A stretch of 35,264 bases of DNA from Desulfobacteria bacterium (GCA_030145395.1 JAQYVR010000229.1:1-35264), one strand, 5' to 3'. Counted from the stretch's first letter, positions 6,852 to 15,320 are shown. Translations and numbers: made by a program. Notes: generated by a model from the letters alone, not told the origin.

Positions 6852-8372
6852 CTATAATGATATCCACTGACCGACCGTTTCCGTTGCCTTACCGATACCA
6901 AAGTGCTCGGCGAACACGCGAAAATAGTAAAGCTCTTCCTTGCTGCGAATAATTGGGTGTCTGGCCTGAGCCTCAGCCAATTCATTATCGGAAATCACAT
7001 GTTCGAAGTGCGCGGGCAGCAAGTCCGCAGCGCCCGACCCTTGCGAGAATTCTTGTTTGAACCTCCAAACAATCTCTTCTGGCATATAAGATTCAAAGGC
7101 TTTCCTGAAGACCCACTTTTCAATCCTCCCACCCGATTCCGGCCTCTGCTTATACTCTGGAGGAATGGCCAAGGCGTAGTCCAGTAGCTCCCCGGATATG
7201 AGCGGGGCCACCACCCGCACTCCGTGGCATGCATTCATGCGGTCTAACCTTAAAGCGGCATTATTGTGTAAGAATCCTAAGCATTCAACCTGCCTCGAGA
7301 ACTGCTCTTCAAAAGGAAAATCCTTTAAATATGTGTATCCACAAAAAACCTCGTCTCCTCCCTCACCAGACAGAAGTACCTGAATGCCTTTTTCGCGAGC
7401 ATACCGAGAGATGAGAAAATTAGAAACAGCGCTTCTCACCAAAGAAGGGTCGAAGGATTCCAGATAATAGATAACCTCAGGCAAGACAAACAGAATTTCC
7501 TGGAGGTCCACGATCAGCTCATCATGATCCGAATCGATATGTTCAGCCATTATTCTCGCATGCTTAACATCACTACTTTCGCCGACTCCGAGGGCAAAGG
7601 TTTTCAGTTTTATGTCCTTTCCAAACCTCTCTCTGTACACATCGCTGGCCAAACAGGCAATCACGCTGCTGTCAATACCTCCACTCAGCAAACTGCCGGT
7701 TGTCACACGGAAATCTACTCGATTAAAAACACTTCGTTTTATGATGCTCCGGATATTTTCTGTGATTTCATTCAAGTCTGAGTGAAGCGCTTCCGGCTGT
7801 GACTCTGGCAGTTGGTGGAACTGAGTCAAATTCCCGTGTTTGTCCATGAAATGTCCGGGAGGGAATTCATACACTTGGTCTGTCACTTCAAGAACGCTCT
7901 TCAATTCAGAGGCAAGATAAAGGGTGTGATCTTTCCGACCGTAGTACAAGGTCTTAATTCCAAGGACATCCCGTGCCGCAAAGATTTCATCTCCGTCAGT
8001 AATCACAAAGGCAAAGATGGTATCAGTTAGGTATTGAACCATATGCTTGCCGAATTGTTGGTACAACGCCATGAACAGCCTTTCTTCTCTGAAAGGCCCA
8101 TCTGATATAGCATGAGGACGAGCCAGATCTTCCCAGTTGCCCATTTGGCCGTCATAGCAAATCCTCAGATTCGGGCTTGAAGAACTCTGGACAGGGATCT
8201 CAAGACTTTTATACGGGGTAGCGCCATCAGCCTCCAGATAGTTCTGCGCCATGATGAGCCCATTGGTTTTGAAGGTGCCACAAGCATATGCCCCCCTATG
8301 CTTGATCTTATGAAGCATTGCCTCGATTTCGCCTTTATTGGGCTCACCGTACGCCATTACTAGTCCACTCAT
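6852..8372 (-). CDS. Asparagine synthetase-like ATP-dependent amide ligase with glutaminase Cys2 replaced by Ser
   Basis: AsnB-family protein of 506 residues. The synthetase half is intact: SGGIDSS (230-236) is the PPi loop and LLSGEGGDEVFCGY (about 333-346) is a second nucleotide-binding hallmark, so aspartyl- or carboxyl-adenylate chemistry is plausible. The N-terminal class II amidotransferase fold is still recognisable (KHRG at 24-27, ARDVLGIKTLYYG at 133-145) but begins MSGLV where active enzymes read MCGI. The essential N-terminal nucleophile Cys is therefore Ser, and NGE is replaced by YDG. By analogy with beta-lactam and carbapenam synthetases, which also lack this Cys, it may use ammonia or another amine, or close an intramolecular amide, rather than hydrolyse glutamine. 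ATG 8372 has AGGGA upstream. It follows the SAM methyltransferase by 20 bases, so the two are probably one transcript. The stop is TAG. Confidence 0.85.
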   Translation of the reverse strand: MSGLVMAYGEPNKGEIEAMLHKIKHRGAYACGTFKTNGLIMAQNYLEADGATPYKSLEIPVQSSSSPNLRICYDGQMGNWEDLARPHAISDGPFREERLFMALYQQFGKHMVQYLTDTIFAFVITDGDEIFAARDVLGIKTLYYGRKDHTLYLASELKSVLEVTDQVYEFPPGHFMDKHGNLTQFHQLPESQPEALHSDLNEITENIRSIIKRSVFNRVDFRVTTGSLLSGGIDSSVIACLASDVYRERFGKDIKLKTFALGVGESSDVKHARIMAEHIDSDHDELIVDLQEILFVLPEVIYYLESFDPSLVRSAVSNFLISRYAREKGIQVLLSGEGGDEVFCGYTYLKDFPFEEQFSRQVECLGFLHNNAALRLDRMNACHGVRVVAPLISGELLDYALAIPPEYKQRPESGGRIEKWVFRKAFESYMPEEIVWRFKQEFSQGSGAADLLPAHFEHVISDNELAEAQARHPIIRSKEELYYFRVFAEHFGIGKATETVGQWISL

Positions 8373-8392
8373 GTCATCCCTTTACAGTTATG

Positions 8393-9652
8393 CTATTTTT
8401 GAATTTCGAATATCCCCACAAGGCCATGCCCCATTCCCATTCCACTCTGCAGATCCATTTCTATCTTGCGGAGAGAATAGCCGAGCTGAGGCTCTATCAC
8501 GTTGGACCGCACGTCTCCCCATTGGGACCATCCCACACCTTCGATGACCCGCCGCATTGAGGCCATGGCTTCTTTCAGCGGATTCGGGTAGAAAGGAAGG
8601 GGGTCCGGGACACTTTCCAGACCATCTGTATCTGAGTCAAAGAGACTAAGCACATGGATTGTGTGCTTAACTAAGGTATTGGAGCACATGAAAAGCATTT
8701 CAAAGAAGTTATTAAGGTGATCAAATCCGGGGCGAGGTGCATAATCCACAAGGAGGCTCTCCAAATCTGTCCGCACGTAACCCTCAAAGAGGGAGTTGAC
8801 TGCTTCTCGAAGCTTGGGACAGCTCTTGTTGTAGTCGCCCGTATCCGTATGTCTGCCAATGAAGATGGAGCGGTCAAAAAAAGTGACAGGGTTGATGCGT
8901 GCGTCCCCGGCCTTTTCCGCATCTTCTGTCATTTCCACCACCTCGTCCCGACTAACTAAACGAAGGGGAAAAACAGCGACCTCTGCTTTATCACGGTCTT
9001 CTTCCGGGTAGATGTACGAGATGCGGTAATCCATGAAGTATTCCTTATTGGCTGGTCGGTCCCACAGGTCCTGCCATTCATAAGAGTATCGGCCAAGCCA
9101 GTCCCCCACAAAGATCGCACCGTCAGGCGCATGCCTTGCAATGTCCTCAATGATCTTCACGCTTTGAGAGCGGTTAAAATGGGAAAATGTTCCAAAAGAT
9201 GTGAAGTAGATATCGAAAGGGGCTTCATCCTTGATAGTGTCCGGAAGGCCCCCAGACATGTCTCCCCGGATGAAACGTACCTTGGGCAGGTACCCGTAAT
9301 AGGCCTCAGCCTGTTCTAACAGGTCTTCGTTGACGTCAAATCCAACGTATTCTTGGATCATGTCTGGGGTAAGCGTAGCCGTGATGTATTCATATATGCC
9401 CGGATCTTTGGCGGTCACCCCAGTAAGTAGGTCATACCCGTCACCGCTGCCGCAACCCAGATCCAGTATACGAATTCTCTCTAATCGTTCTTGCTTGCGC
9501 TCAACAAGCGCATTCAATGGGGGCCGCAAAAAGATTCCTGTGACCTGGTCTTCCCAGAACCTTCGAACATTATCGTATTTACCCAGCAGCCCTGAAGACT
9601 TGTCATATTTTCCAGTATGGGCTGCCTGAGAATAAGCTGCCTTTTCTTTCAC
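8393..9652 (-). CDS. Class I SAM-dependent methyltransferase with long C-terminal region
   Basis: The Rossmann-fold methyltransferase domain spans about residues 55-230. Motif I is ILDLGCGSGDGYDLL, the acidic residue binding the SAM ribose is in YVGFDVNED, then FIRGDMSGG, and a post-motif FDIYFTSFGTFSHF that recalls small-molecule N-methyltransferases of the glycine/sarcosine type. Residues from about 240 to 419 are a region I do not recognise, rich in acidic and aromatic residues. The start is GTG at 9652 with GAGAGG nine bases upstream. The substrate is unknown. The tight pairing with the AsnB-like ligase suggests they act on the same small molecule, perhaps making a methylated amide or betaine. 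The stop is TAG. Confidence 0.8.
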   Translation of the reverse strand: MKEKAAYSQAAHTGKYDKSSGLLGKYDNVRRFWEDQVTGIFLRPPLNALVERKQERLERIRILDLGCGSGDGYDLLTGVTAKDPGIYEYITATLTPDMIQEYVGFDVNEDLLEQAEAYYGYLPKVRFIRGDMSGGLPDTIKDEAPFDIYFTSFGTFSHFNRSQSVKIIEDIARHAPDGAIFVGDWLGRYSYEWQDLWDRPANKEYFMDYRISYIYPEEDRDKAEVAVFPLRLVSRDEVVEMTEDAEKAGDARINPVTFFDRSIFIGRHTDTGDYNKSCPKLREAVNSLFEGYVRTDLESLLVDYAPRPGFDHLNNFFEMLFMCSNTLVKHTIHVLSLFDSDTDGLESVPDPLPFYPNPLKEAMASMRRVIEGVGWSQWGDVRSNVIEPQLGYSLRKIEMDLQSGMGMGHGLVGIFEIQK

Positions 9653-9727
9653 AGTCTACGCCTCTCTTGTTTTGTTCAACACATGACTTTGTTTGCCTTT
9701 GCCCTTGCATTTGGCACCATTGAGTGA

Positions 9728-9802
9728 GGGGCTTTTGTCAAAATATCCACCGGCATTGGGTAAGGAACACACCTTTTATCTTTGGGAGACGGGGCTTTTG
9801 TC
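9728..9802. promoter_or_regulatory. Two direct copies of GGGGCTTTTGTC upstream of the methyltransferase gene
   Basis: Identical 12-bp copies occur at 9728-9739 and 9791-9802, spaced 63 bases start to start (six DNA turns). They lie in the 166-base gap between the corrinoid-protein gene and the SAM-methyltransferase gene, 76 bases before the latter's start. They could be a regulator site or a processing/attenuation element; I see no clear -10/-35 pair. Function is inferred only. Confidence 0.35.
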
Positions 9803-9818
9803 TGCCCAGTGACAAATC

Positions 9819-10502
9819 TTATGCTGTCATCGCCTTCAACACGTCCATGGCATCAAAGGCGTCCCTGCAATGGGCATCCGCCTCTATTTGATTGGCAAAC
9901 TCGATAGACGTGGGAGCCCCACCGATAAGCACTTTCACCCGGTCTCTAAGTCCCCGCTCTTTGAGTTTGTCAACAACGTCTCCCATCGCGCGCATTGTCG
10001 TGGTGAGCAGCGCTGAAAGCCCCAGGAAAGGAGCCTGATGCTCCTCTATCGCTTCAACGATCTGCTCTGTTGACACGTCTGCTCCTAAGTCGATTACCTC
10101 ATAACCCCCACCCTTCAACATAATGGAGACAATGTTCTTTCCAATATCGTGAAGGTCGCCCGCCACAGTAGCGATAACAAACTTTCCCTTGCTCTCCACT
10201 CCGGCCTCGAGCAAATAGGGTGTCAATATGTCCATGGCGGCGCCCACGCATTCAGCAGAAGCGAGCATATCAGGGATCAGATACTCTCCTCTCTCGAATT
10301 TCTCCCCCACCACATCCATTGCTGCGGTGAGCCCTTCCAAAACAATAGTTTTCGGATTCAGTCCCTCCTCAAGGGCTTGTTGGACCAGTTCAGTTACTCC
10401 TGGTTGCCCCTCCAAACCTTCGTGATAACCCTCGTCTTCAGCCTCCAGGCGACCTTGTATGACGTTGAATGCAATCTTACTGGTGAGTTCGTCCTGATTC
10501 AT
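9819..10502 (-). CDS. Corrinoid (cobalamin-binding) methyl carrier protein, MttC/MtgC-like
   Basis: Cytosolic methyl carrier of 227 residues, the corrinoid partner of MttB-type methyltransferases. The N-terminal helical cap (about 1-100) is followed by a B12-binding Rossmann domain with the full signature: GDLHDIG (D116, H118 lower axial ligand, G121), S163-x-L165 in GLSALLTT, and GG in IGGAP (194-196). ATG 10502 has AGGAG upstream. It is the only corrinoid protein in the cluster and so probably serves both MttB homologues. It sits 45 bases downstream of the first MttB homologue gene in the same direction. The cognate amine cannot be told from this protein. Confidence 0.95.
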   Translation of the reverse strand: MNQDELTSKIAFNVIQGRLEAEDEGYHEGLEGQPGVTELVQQALEEGLNPKTIVLEGLTAAMDVVGEKFERGEYLIPDMLASAECVGAAMDILTPYLLEAGVESKGKFVIATVAGDLHDIGKNIVSIMLKGGGYEVIDLGADVSTEQIVEAIEEHQAPFLGLSALLTTTMRAMGDVVDKLKERGLRDRVKVLIGGAPTSIEFANQIEADAHCRDAFDAMDVLKAMTA

Positions 10503-10547
10503 GCTCTGTTCTCCTGCTCCGCATTATAGATTTGTTGCATTGCTTGA

Positions 10548-12083
10548 CTATCTGGCCCGCTTCAGATCTGGCAGCAACCCTGGCACCTCGTCGTAAATCT
10601 GATCTACTATAGTCCGGTCCAGAAGTGGTGCTGGCCGAGCCTCCAACTGCTTCATATACGCCAACGCATTCTCCAAAACCTTATCCTCAAGCCCCTTGGC
10701 TTCGAAGTGATAGGGGCTTGAAACATCACCCGCATGCATGGCCTTGCGGGCATGGCGGGCATATAGTCGGTAAGGCGACCCCATGACTTTTTTTACTATC
10801 TTCACCATATCCTCAATCGTAGAAGGATCTACCTTTGGCTCTCGAAGACAGTGTTTGATCTTGCCGATCTGCTCGTTATCCAGAACGGCTTGCAGCGGGC
10901 AGAAGCTGTTTGTCCGGTCCAGGAGCCCAAATGCGTAATGAATGTATTGAGCACCACTCATGGCCATGTAGAGATGCGTGAAAAGCTTCTCAAAGGTTGC
11001 TTGCATGCCGGGGACCTTGGCGTCTCCTACGCCGGCCGTGGAATAGCAAGGCACGCTATAGAATCGGGCCATCTGCACACAGTCTATATTGTACTGATTG
11101 AATTCGGGACACCCATACAAGTCATGAAGGTCGTCGAGCCGGGCGCGCACCGGAACGCTCCCGTAAAGCACAGGGGCACCCTCCCTAATCAGTTGGGTAA
11201 AGGTTATACCGACTAAGATCTCGGCGTTAATCTGTGCCACCATGCCAGCCTCCTCAATAGGGGCTGAAGACCCACCCTGGGGTGAGGAGGAAATAACCAG
11301 GGGAAGGCCTGCCTCAACAATGGCGAAAACCTTTTCAGCAGTTTCGTCCACAACCTGCAACGGGCTCTTGAATACGCAAGCAATAAACGAAATGATCGGA
11401 TTCTGTCTCAGTGCCTCCGCTCCCCCTTCAATAATTTCAGCCATGTGGATGACATCTTCTAGTCTTTCCAGCTTAGTCAGTCCTGCCTGGACGTGTTTGG
11501 TAATGTTGTTTAGACTAGCAAAGAACTTATTCACATCATGGTTGTCAGGGGTCACTTCTGGGTCCTGTATGTTTAACGGGCGAATGAAGAAATCGAGGTG
11601 CTCCAGATGCTCACAAAGTCTCGCAGCACGACAAAGCAGGGTTGAAGTGCCTCTGATTTCCTTGAACCTAGGAAGCTTGACTTTGGTATCGGGCTCATCC
11701 ATAGCCACGAATTCGGCCATCTCAGTTTCTATCCATATGTTGGCCTCAGAACCCGAGCCGAAATACACGCGAGGCACATCTGCATCAAGCAGCAATCGAT
11801 TTTCTGGATTTCTGGCCCCGAGAACGATCTGACTTGGCGCCTTCATGACGGCCTCTTTGATAAGTCCAGAGGGAAAAGTTACTCTCCAACATGGGTGAGA
11901 GTCGCTCTCTTCCCATACGGTTGCTCCATGAGCTTTAAAGAGCTCAGCGGCCCGCCTGTTGTAACACCAGATCCCAGGATCAGCCAAAATCTGCATAGAG
12001 GCATCATCTATCCACATCACCTGCTCACGACTCAGTCGTTCATACGGTTTGACAGGGGTGCCTTTCCTGTATTCTTCTGACAC
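10548..12083 (-). CDS. MttB-family (non-pyrrolysine) corrinoid methyltransferase 1
   Basis: Member of the trimethylamine methyltransferase (MttB, PF06253-type) superfamily, which moves a methyl group from a quaternary or tertiary amine to a corrinoid protein. It has 511 residues, with the typical barrel segments, among them GSVPVRARLDDLHDLYG and, in the region aligning around the pyrrolysine of true MttB, YSTAGVGDAKVPGMQA with no internal UAG. It is therefore of the non-Pyl type that includes the glycine-betaine (MtgB), proline-betaine (MtpB) and carnitine (MtcB) demethylases. The exact substrate cannot be assigned. The start is GTG at 12083 with GGAGGA upstream. It is clearly divergent from the second homologue in this cluster, so the two probably differ in substrate. 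The stop is TAG. Confidence 0.92.
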   Translation of the reverse strand: MSEEYRKGTPVKPYERLSREQVMWIDDASMQILADPGIWCYNRRAAELFKAHGATVWEESDSHPCWRVTFPSGLIKEAVMKAPSQIVLGARNPENRLLLDADVPRVYFGSGSEANIWIETEMAEFVAMDEPDTKVKLPRFKEIRGTSTLLCRAARLCEHLEHLDFFIRPLNIQDPEVTPDNHDVNKFFASLNNITKHVQAGLTKLERLEDVIHMAEIIEGGAEALRQNPIISFIACVFKSPLQVVDETAEKVFAIVEAGLPLVISSSPQGGSSAPIEEAGMVAQINAEILVGITFTQLIREGAPVLYGSVPVRARLDDLHDLYGCPEFNQYNIDCVQMARFYSVPCYSTAGVGDAKVPGMQATFEKLFTHLYMAMSGAQYIHYAFGLLDRTNSFCPLQAVLDNEQIGKIKHCLREPKVDPSTIEDMVKIVKKVMGSPYRLYARHARKAMHAGDVSSPYHFEAKGLEDKVLENALAYMKQLEARPAPLLDRTIVDQIYDEVPGLLPDLKRAR

Positions 12084-12198
12084 GGGCGTCCTCCGATCCT
12101 CAAATCTTTCTTTGTTTTTCCCCTTATGGCGCTACAAACACCGGAAAATAGTCACTGGAGACAGCGGAAAATGCGCAACCAACTCCCAGTTGGCTTGC

Positions 12199-12999
12199 TC
12201 AATGTTTGCCTCGCAAGCTCTTTGTATAGCGCCGACAATACCGGTCTTTGCCTGTCAAGGCCTCGGCCACCGTGATCGCACTGACCAGTCTTTTGTCGAG
12301 CGGGTCCATAATAGCGGCATCCAAGCCGGCGTAGACGGCCATGTGCAAAAAGGCCGTGTTGAGCATGGACCTGCCGGGCAGGCCGTAGGACACGTTTGAG
12401 AGCCCCATGGCCGTCTTAGCTGCTGGAAACTTCTCCTTGATCACGCCAAGGGTATTTAGTGTCACCAATCCCTGTTTGATGTCCGTGCTAACTGGTAGAA
12501 CCAGCGGATCGAAATATACGTTCTCCAGAGGTACACCGTGTTTGTCGCAAGCACTGACTATCTTTTCGCAGGCGCGGACACGTTCTTCAACCGTCGCGGG
12601 GATGCCTGTCTCGTCCATAGCAAGACCAACTATGTGACTCTGGTAATCACTGGCCAACGAGACCACCTGTTTCAGGTTTTTCTCCTCTGCTTTGGTCGAA
12701 TTAATGAGGCTTGGCTTTCCGTTTCGGGCCTTAAGCCCTGCCTCAAGAACCACAGGATCGGCACTGTCGATGCAAAGGGGAGTGTCCACCCGCCCCTGGA
12801 TTACTTGAACGGCCCATTCCATGGAAAAAATTTCATCCTGGGAAGATCCTACGCCTGTGCCCACATTCACGTCGATAAAACCGGCGCCTGCAGCCGCTTG
12901 ACTCGTTGCCAGTTCCAGCAGTGCTGGAGTGTCCCGACTCTCTATGATCTCCTTGATGCCGGGCAGGCTGGCATTGATCTTTTCCCCTATAATAATCAC
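12199..12999 (-). CDS. Methylcorrinoid:tetrahydrofolate methyltransferase (MtgA/MtqA-like)
   Basis: Pterin-binding (dihydropteroate synthase-fold) methyltransferase of 266 residues that should pass the methyl group from the corrinoid protein to tetrahydrofolate, feeding the Wood-Ljungdahl pathway. Seen in the sequence: IIIGEKINAS at the N terminus, FIDVNVG, CIDSADP, LINSTKAEE and FDPLVLP, the usual pterin-pocket segments of the MetH/MtgA/AcsE group. GTG 12999 is preferred because GAGGAG lies six bases upstream and the protein then begins with IIIGEKIN as the family does; a TTG at 13029 would overlap the preceding gene. It sits between the two MttB homologues. The 115-base gap downstream holds only a short 6-bp hairpin. 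Confidence 0.93.
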   Translation of the reverse strand: MIIIGEKINASLPGIKEIIESRDTPALLELATSQAAAGAGFIDVNVGTGVGSSQDEIFSMEWAVQVIQGRVDTPLCIDSADPVVLEAGLKARNGKPSLINSTKAEEKNLKQVVSLASDYQSHIVGLAMDETGIPATVEERVRACEKIVSACDKHGVPLENVYFDPLVLPVSTDIKQGLVTLNTLGVIKEKFPAAKTAMGLSNVSYGLPGRSMLNTAFLHMAVYAGLDAAIMDPLDKRLVSAITVAEALTGKDRYCRRYTKSLRGKH

Positions 13000-13015
13000 G
13001 TCTTGCTCCTCGGAT

Positions 13016-14482
13016 TCAGTCCATGACAAAGGATCGCAATCCAGGAATCTCTCCCTTAATCTGCTCTCTTATGCTTGACGGAATCGTTGTTTGCAGCGGT
13101 TGATCGAGGATTTCCCTGGCCTTTTCAGCAGCCCTGGCCTTAGCATCTTTTGCCCCCGCTGCCTCCCATTTGCTCCGCTCGTCCCGGTCGCTCAACTGTG
13201 GAAGATATTGCTCTGAGCGCATATGACGCCGCGTATGGCGCGCAGATACAAAATGCCCTCCTGGTCCTGCCTTCTTGATCACATCAAAGGCAAGGGTCTC
13301 ATCATCTACCCGGATGCCTTCCACAGCCCGCATGACCATGCCTATGATTTCGTTGTCGATCACCAGTTTGTCGTACGAGGCAGTCATACAGAATTCCAAA
13401 AATCCGGCCGCATCATGTATAAGGTTTCCTCCGGCTAGAGCAACCATGAGACTGGTCATGGCAGACTCATACCCTGCCTGTGCATCGGTTACCTTGGAAT
13501 CAGACATCCCTGCTGTCGCATAATATGGAAGCAAGTAGAACTGAGCCATCTGAGCTGCAGCAGCATTCATGAGCCCCATCTCTATGGCTCCGGACAAATA
13601 TTTCATGTCCCGCAAGTCAGTGATGGACGAAATGCATCCATATAGAGTCGGCGTGCCAGGATTCGTGAGCTGGGCCAGCATAACACCAGAGAGAGTGTCC
13701 ACGTTCTGCACCACCAGGTTGCCGGCCAAGGTAATGGGAGCTGTGGCGCCGCAAAGGGGCTCTGTTGGGACGACTACCGGGATGGCGTTATGAGCCGCTT
13801 CCATAGTGAGCTGAGCATAGTGCTCATCGATTTTAAAAGGGCTGATAATACAAGTTACCATGGATATGAACGGCCGTTCCCTAAGCTTCTCGGGGGATCC
13901 GGCTATCATCTCAGCCATCTTTATAACGTTCTTCACGCCTTCTCTTGTATACACGCCACCCATTACATGTTTCCGCGTGCGGTTCAAGGCGGCGCCAAAC
14001 CGGTTCACGTCCACCTCTTCGGCCGGCAAGTCATTAGGATAGACGTTGAGCATAAAAAACTGAATGTTGTCGAGCGCATCTACCATGCGGGCCATATCCA
14101 CGACATCCTGAAGTGTTGCTCTGCGGGAGTCTTGGCTCCCCGGATCCTGCACGTTTAACGCAGTGCCCCCTGTACCCAAATAGACATCTTTGCCACCCAC
14201 TTCACAGTCGAGCGCACCGTTCTCTTCCCGCCCGCAGAGCTTGACAACAGGCGGGGCTCTGTGGATAAGTTCCTCAACTAGACCTGTAGGGATCTTCACA
14301 ATTGCACTGGTCTCATCCACGTCTGCACCCGCAGCGCGAAACAGCTCCCTTGCCGGAGCAAAGTTTACCTGGATGCCAATCTCATCAAAAACCTTGAGGC
14401 TGGTCTCGTGTATTCGCAGAACATCCTCATCGGTCAGGGGCTTGTATTGCCCTCCTGGTAAACCTCTTCTTACTCTCTTCAT
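13016..14482 (-). CDS. MttB-family (non-pyrrolysine) corrinoid methyltransferase 2
   Basis: Second MttB-superfamily protein, 488 residues, close to the normal length. It has GGVYTREGVKNVIKMAEMI, LYGCISSITDLRDMKYLSGA and, where true MttB carries pyrrolysine, YYATAGMSDSKVTDAQAGYE, with no in-frame UAG. The C terminus has HFVSARHTRRHMRSEQYLP, typical of the family. Expected role: demethylation of an imported betaine or related quaternary amine onto the shared corrinoid protein. ATG 14482 has AAGGA upstream. It lies 50 bases after the reactivation-protein gene and 16 bases before the folate methyltransferase, so it is in one operon with them. Confidence 0.93.
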   Translation of the reverse strand: MKRVRRGLPGGQYKPLTDEDVLRIHETSLKVFDEIGIQVNFAPARELFRAAGADVDETSAIVKIPTGLVEELIHRAPPVVKLCGREENGALDCEVGGKDVYLGTGGTALNVQDPGSQDSRRATLQDVVDMARMVDALDNIQFFMLNVYPNDLPAEEVDVNRFGAALNRTRKHVMGGVYTREGVKNVIKMAEMIAGSPEKLRERPFISMVTCIISPFKIDEHYAQLTMEAAHNAIPVVVPTEPLCGATAPITLAGNLVVQNVDTLSGVMLAQLTNPGTPTLYGCISSITDLRDMKYLSGAIEMGLMNAAAAQMAQFYLLPYYATAGMSDSKVTDAQAGYESAMTSLMVALAGGNLIHDAAGFLEFCMTASYDKLVIDNEIIGMVMRAVEGIRVDDETLAFDVIKKAGPGGHFVSARHTRRHMRSEQYLPQLSDRDERSKWEAAGAKDAKARAAEKAREILDQPLQTTIPSSIREQIKGEIPGLRSFVMD

Positions 14483-14532
14483 AGATTGATCCTTGCTCGG
14501 CTAGTGACACATATCAATAGCCAGAACCCTTT

Positions 14533-15213
14533 CTAGCTTCTTCTTGCCATGCAATCTGTCTTTTTGCAGTCCCGGCAGGGATTATAAGCGGAATCAAGGT
14601 GGGTATTTGTACTATGAAACAATCCGAAGACACCTGAGATTGATTTCCGTGGCGTCATAAGGCAGGAATCGAGGAGTTCCACCCCCGTGTGCTCTGAGCC
14701 GAACAGGCCGAAGAGCTGCTTTTGCTCGGTAACAGGCCAATCGCAATATCCTGGGCTGAAACGCAGAGTCCCCGATTTATTCTCTGCTGCAAATTCGATT
14801 TGCTTGCGTTGGTAAAACTGCTCAACCATATCTTCAACCGCTACCGAACCCATGGCATCCAAGACGTATGCCTCTGAAAGGCGCTTTTCAGCCATAAGGC
14901 GTCCAATTTCTCGGTCCAGACCACTTCCGAGAGTAGCTATAAAGCAGATGATCTCTTCCGAATCCTTTAACACTTGGGCAAGCTTACGGCTCCGAAACGT
15001 CGTGCCTCCTTGCAAGCCAACAGATTCTATCTCAATCCTGTCGATACCTTGCATCCGATGGTGTAGTTGGGGCTCCAGGAACTTCCTCAATGTTCGCTTG
15101 CAGTTTTCTATCTTAGTACGAAGCGAACAGGAGAAGCTTTCGTGTCCTCTTGTACTCAAGAGCCTGGAGAACGCACATCTTTCCATGCTCGAATTAATGT
15201 TTATTGCCTCCAT
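14533..15213 (-). CDS. Stand-alone MetH activation-domain protein (SAM-dependent corrinoid reactivation)
   Basis: Matches the C-terminal activation domain of cobalamin-dependent methionine synthase, here as a separate 226-residue protein. The SAM-binding signature R-x3-GY is in LRFSPGYCDWPVTEQKQLF (about 150-168), preceded by FIATLGSGLD and YVLDAMGSVAVE. The C terminus carries C213-x2-C216-x4-C221, which could bind a metal or cluster. By family, it would methylate the inactive Co(II) corrinoid with SAM during reduction. Being first in the operon, it may serve the corrinoid protein encoded downstream, or be the detached activator of a MetH encoded elsewhere. ATG 15213 gives the usual start EAININ; GTG 15240 is an alternative. 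Confidence 0.82.
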   Translation of the reverse strand: MEAININSSMERCAFSRLLSTRGHESFSCSLRTKIENCKRTLRKFLEPQLHHRMQGIDRIEIESVGLQGGTTFRSRKLAQVLKDSEEIICFIATLGSGLDREIGRLMAEKRLSEAYVLDAMGSVAVEDMVEQFYQRKQIEFAAENKSGTLRFSPGYCDWPVTEQKQLFGLFGSEHTGVELLDSCLMTPRKSISGVFGLFHSTNTHLDSAYNPCRDCKKTDCMARRS

Positions 15214-15320
15214 TCCAAACCGTTCTGAGCATCGAACCACCTATTGCCTACACTTGAAGATGTTGGGCAAGACACAACCTGTGGGTTGGCCAACAAGATC
15301 GCAGTGCTTGGCTCTTAGCT

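Noticed and set aside
11242-11832. Long plus-strand open frame of 196 codons opposite the first MttB homologue
   Set aside because: It is antisense to a clearly recognised gene, has low-complexity Ser/Ala composition and no family features: a shadow.
12179-12193. Hairpin CCAACT/AGTTGG after the folate methyltransferase gene as a terminator
   Set aside because: Only six base pairs, no T-tract, and the downstream genes clearly belong to the same functional unit.
10548-14482. Pyrrolysine (in-frame UAG) in the MttB homologues
   Set aside because: Both frames are open through the region aligning with the pyrrolysine of true MttB (GVGDAKV and GMSDSKV). They belong to the non-Pyl subgroup.
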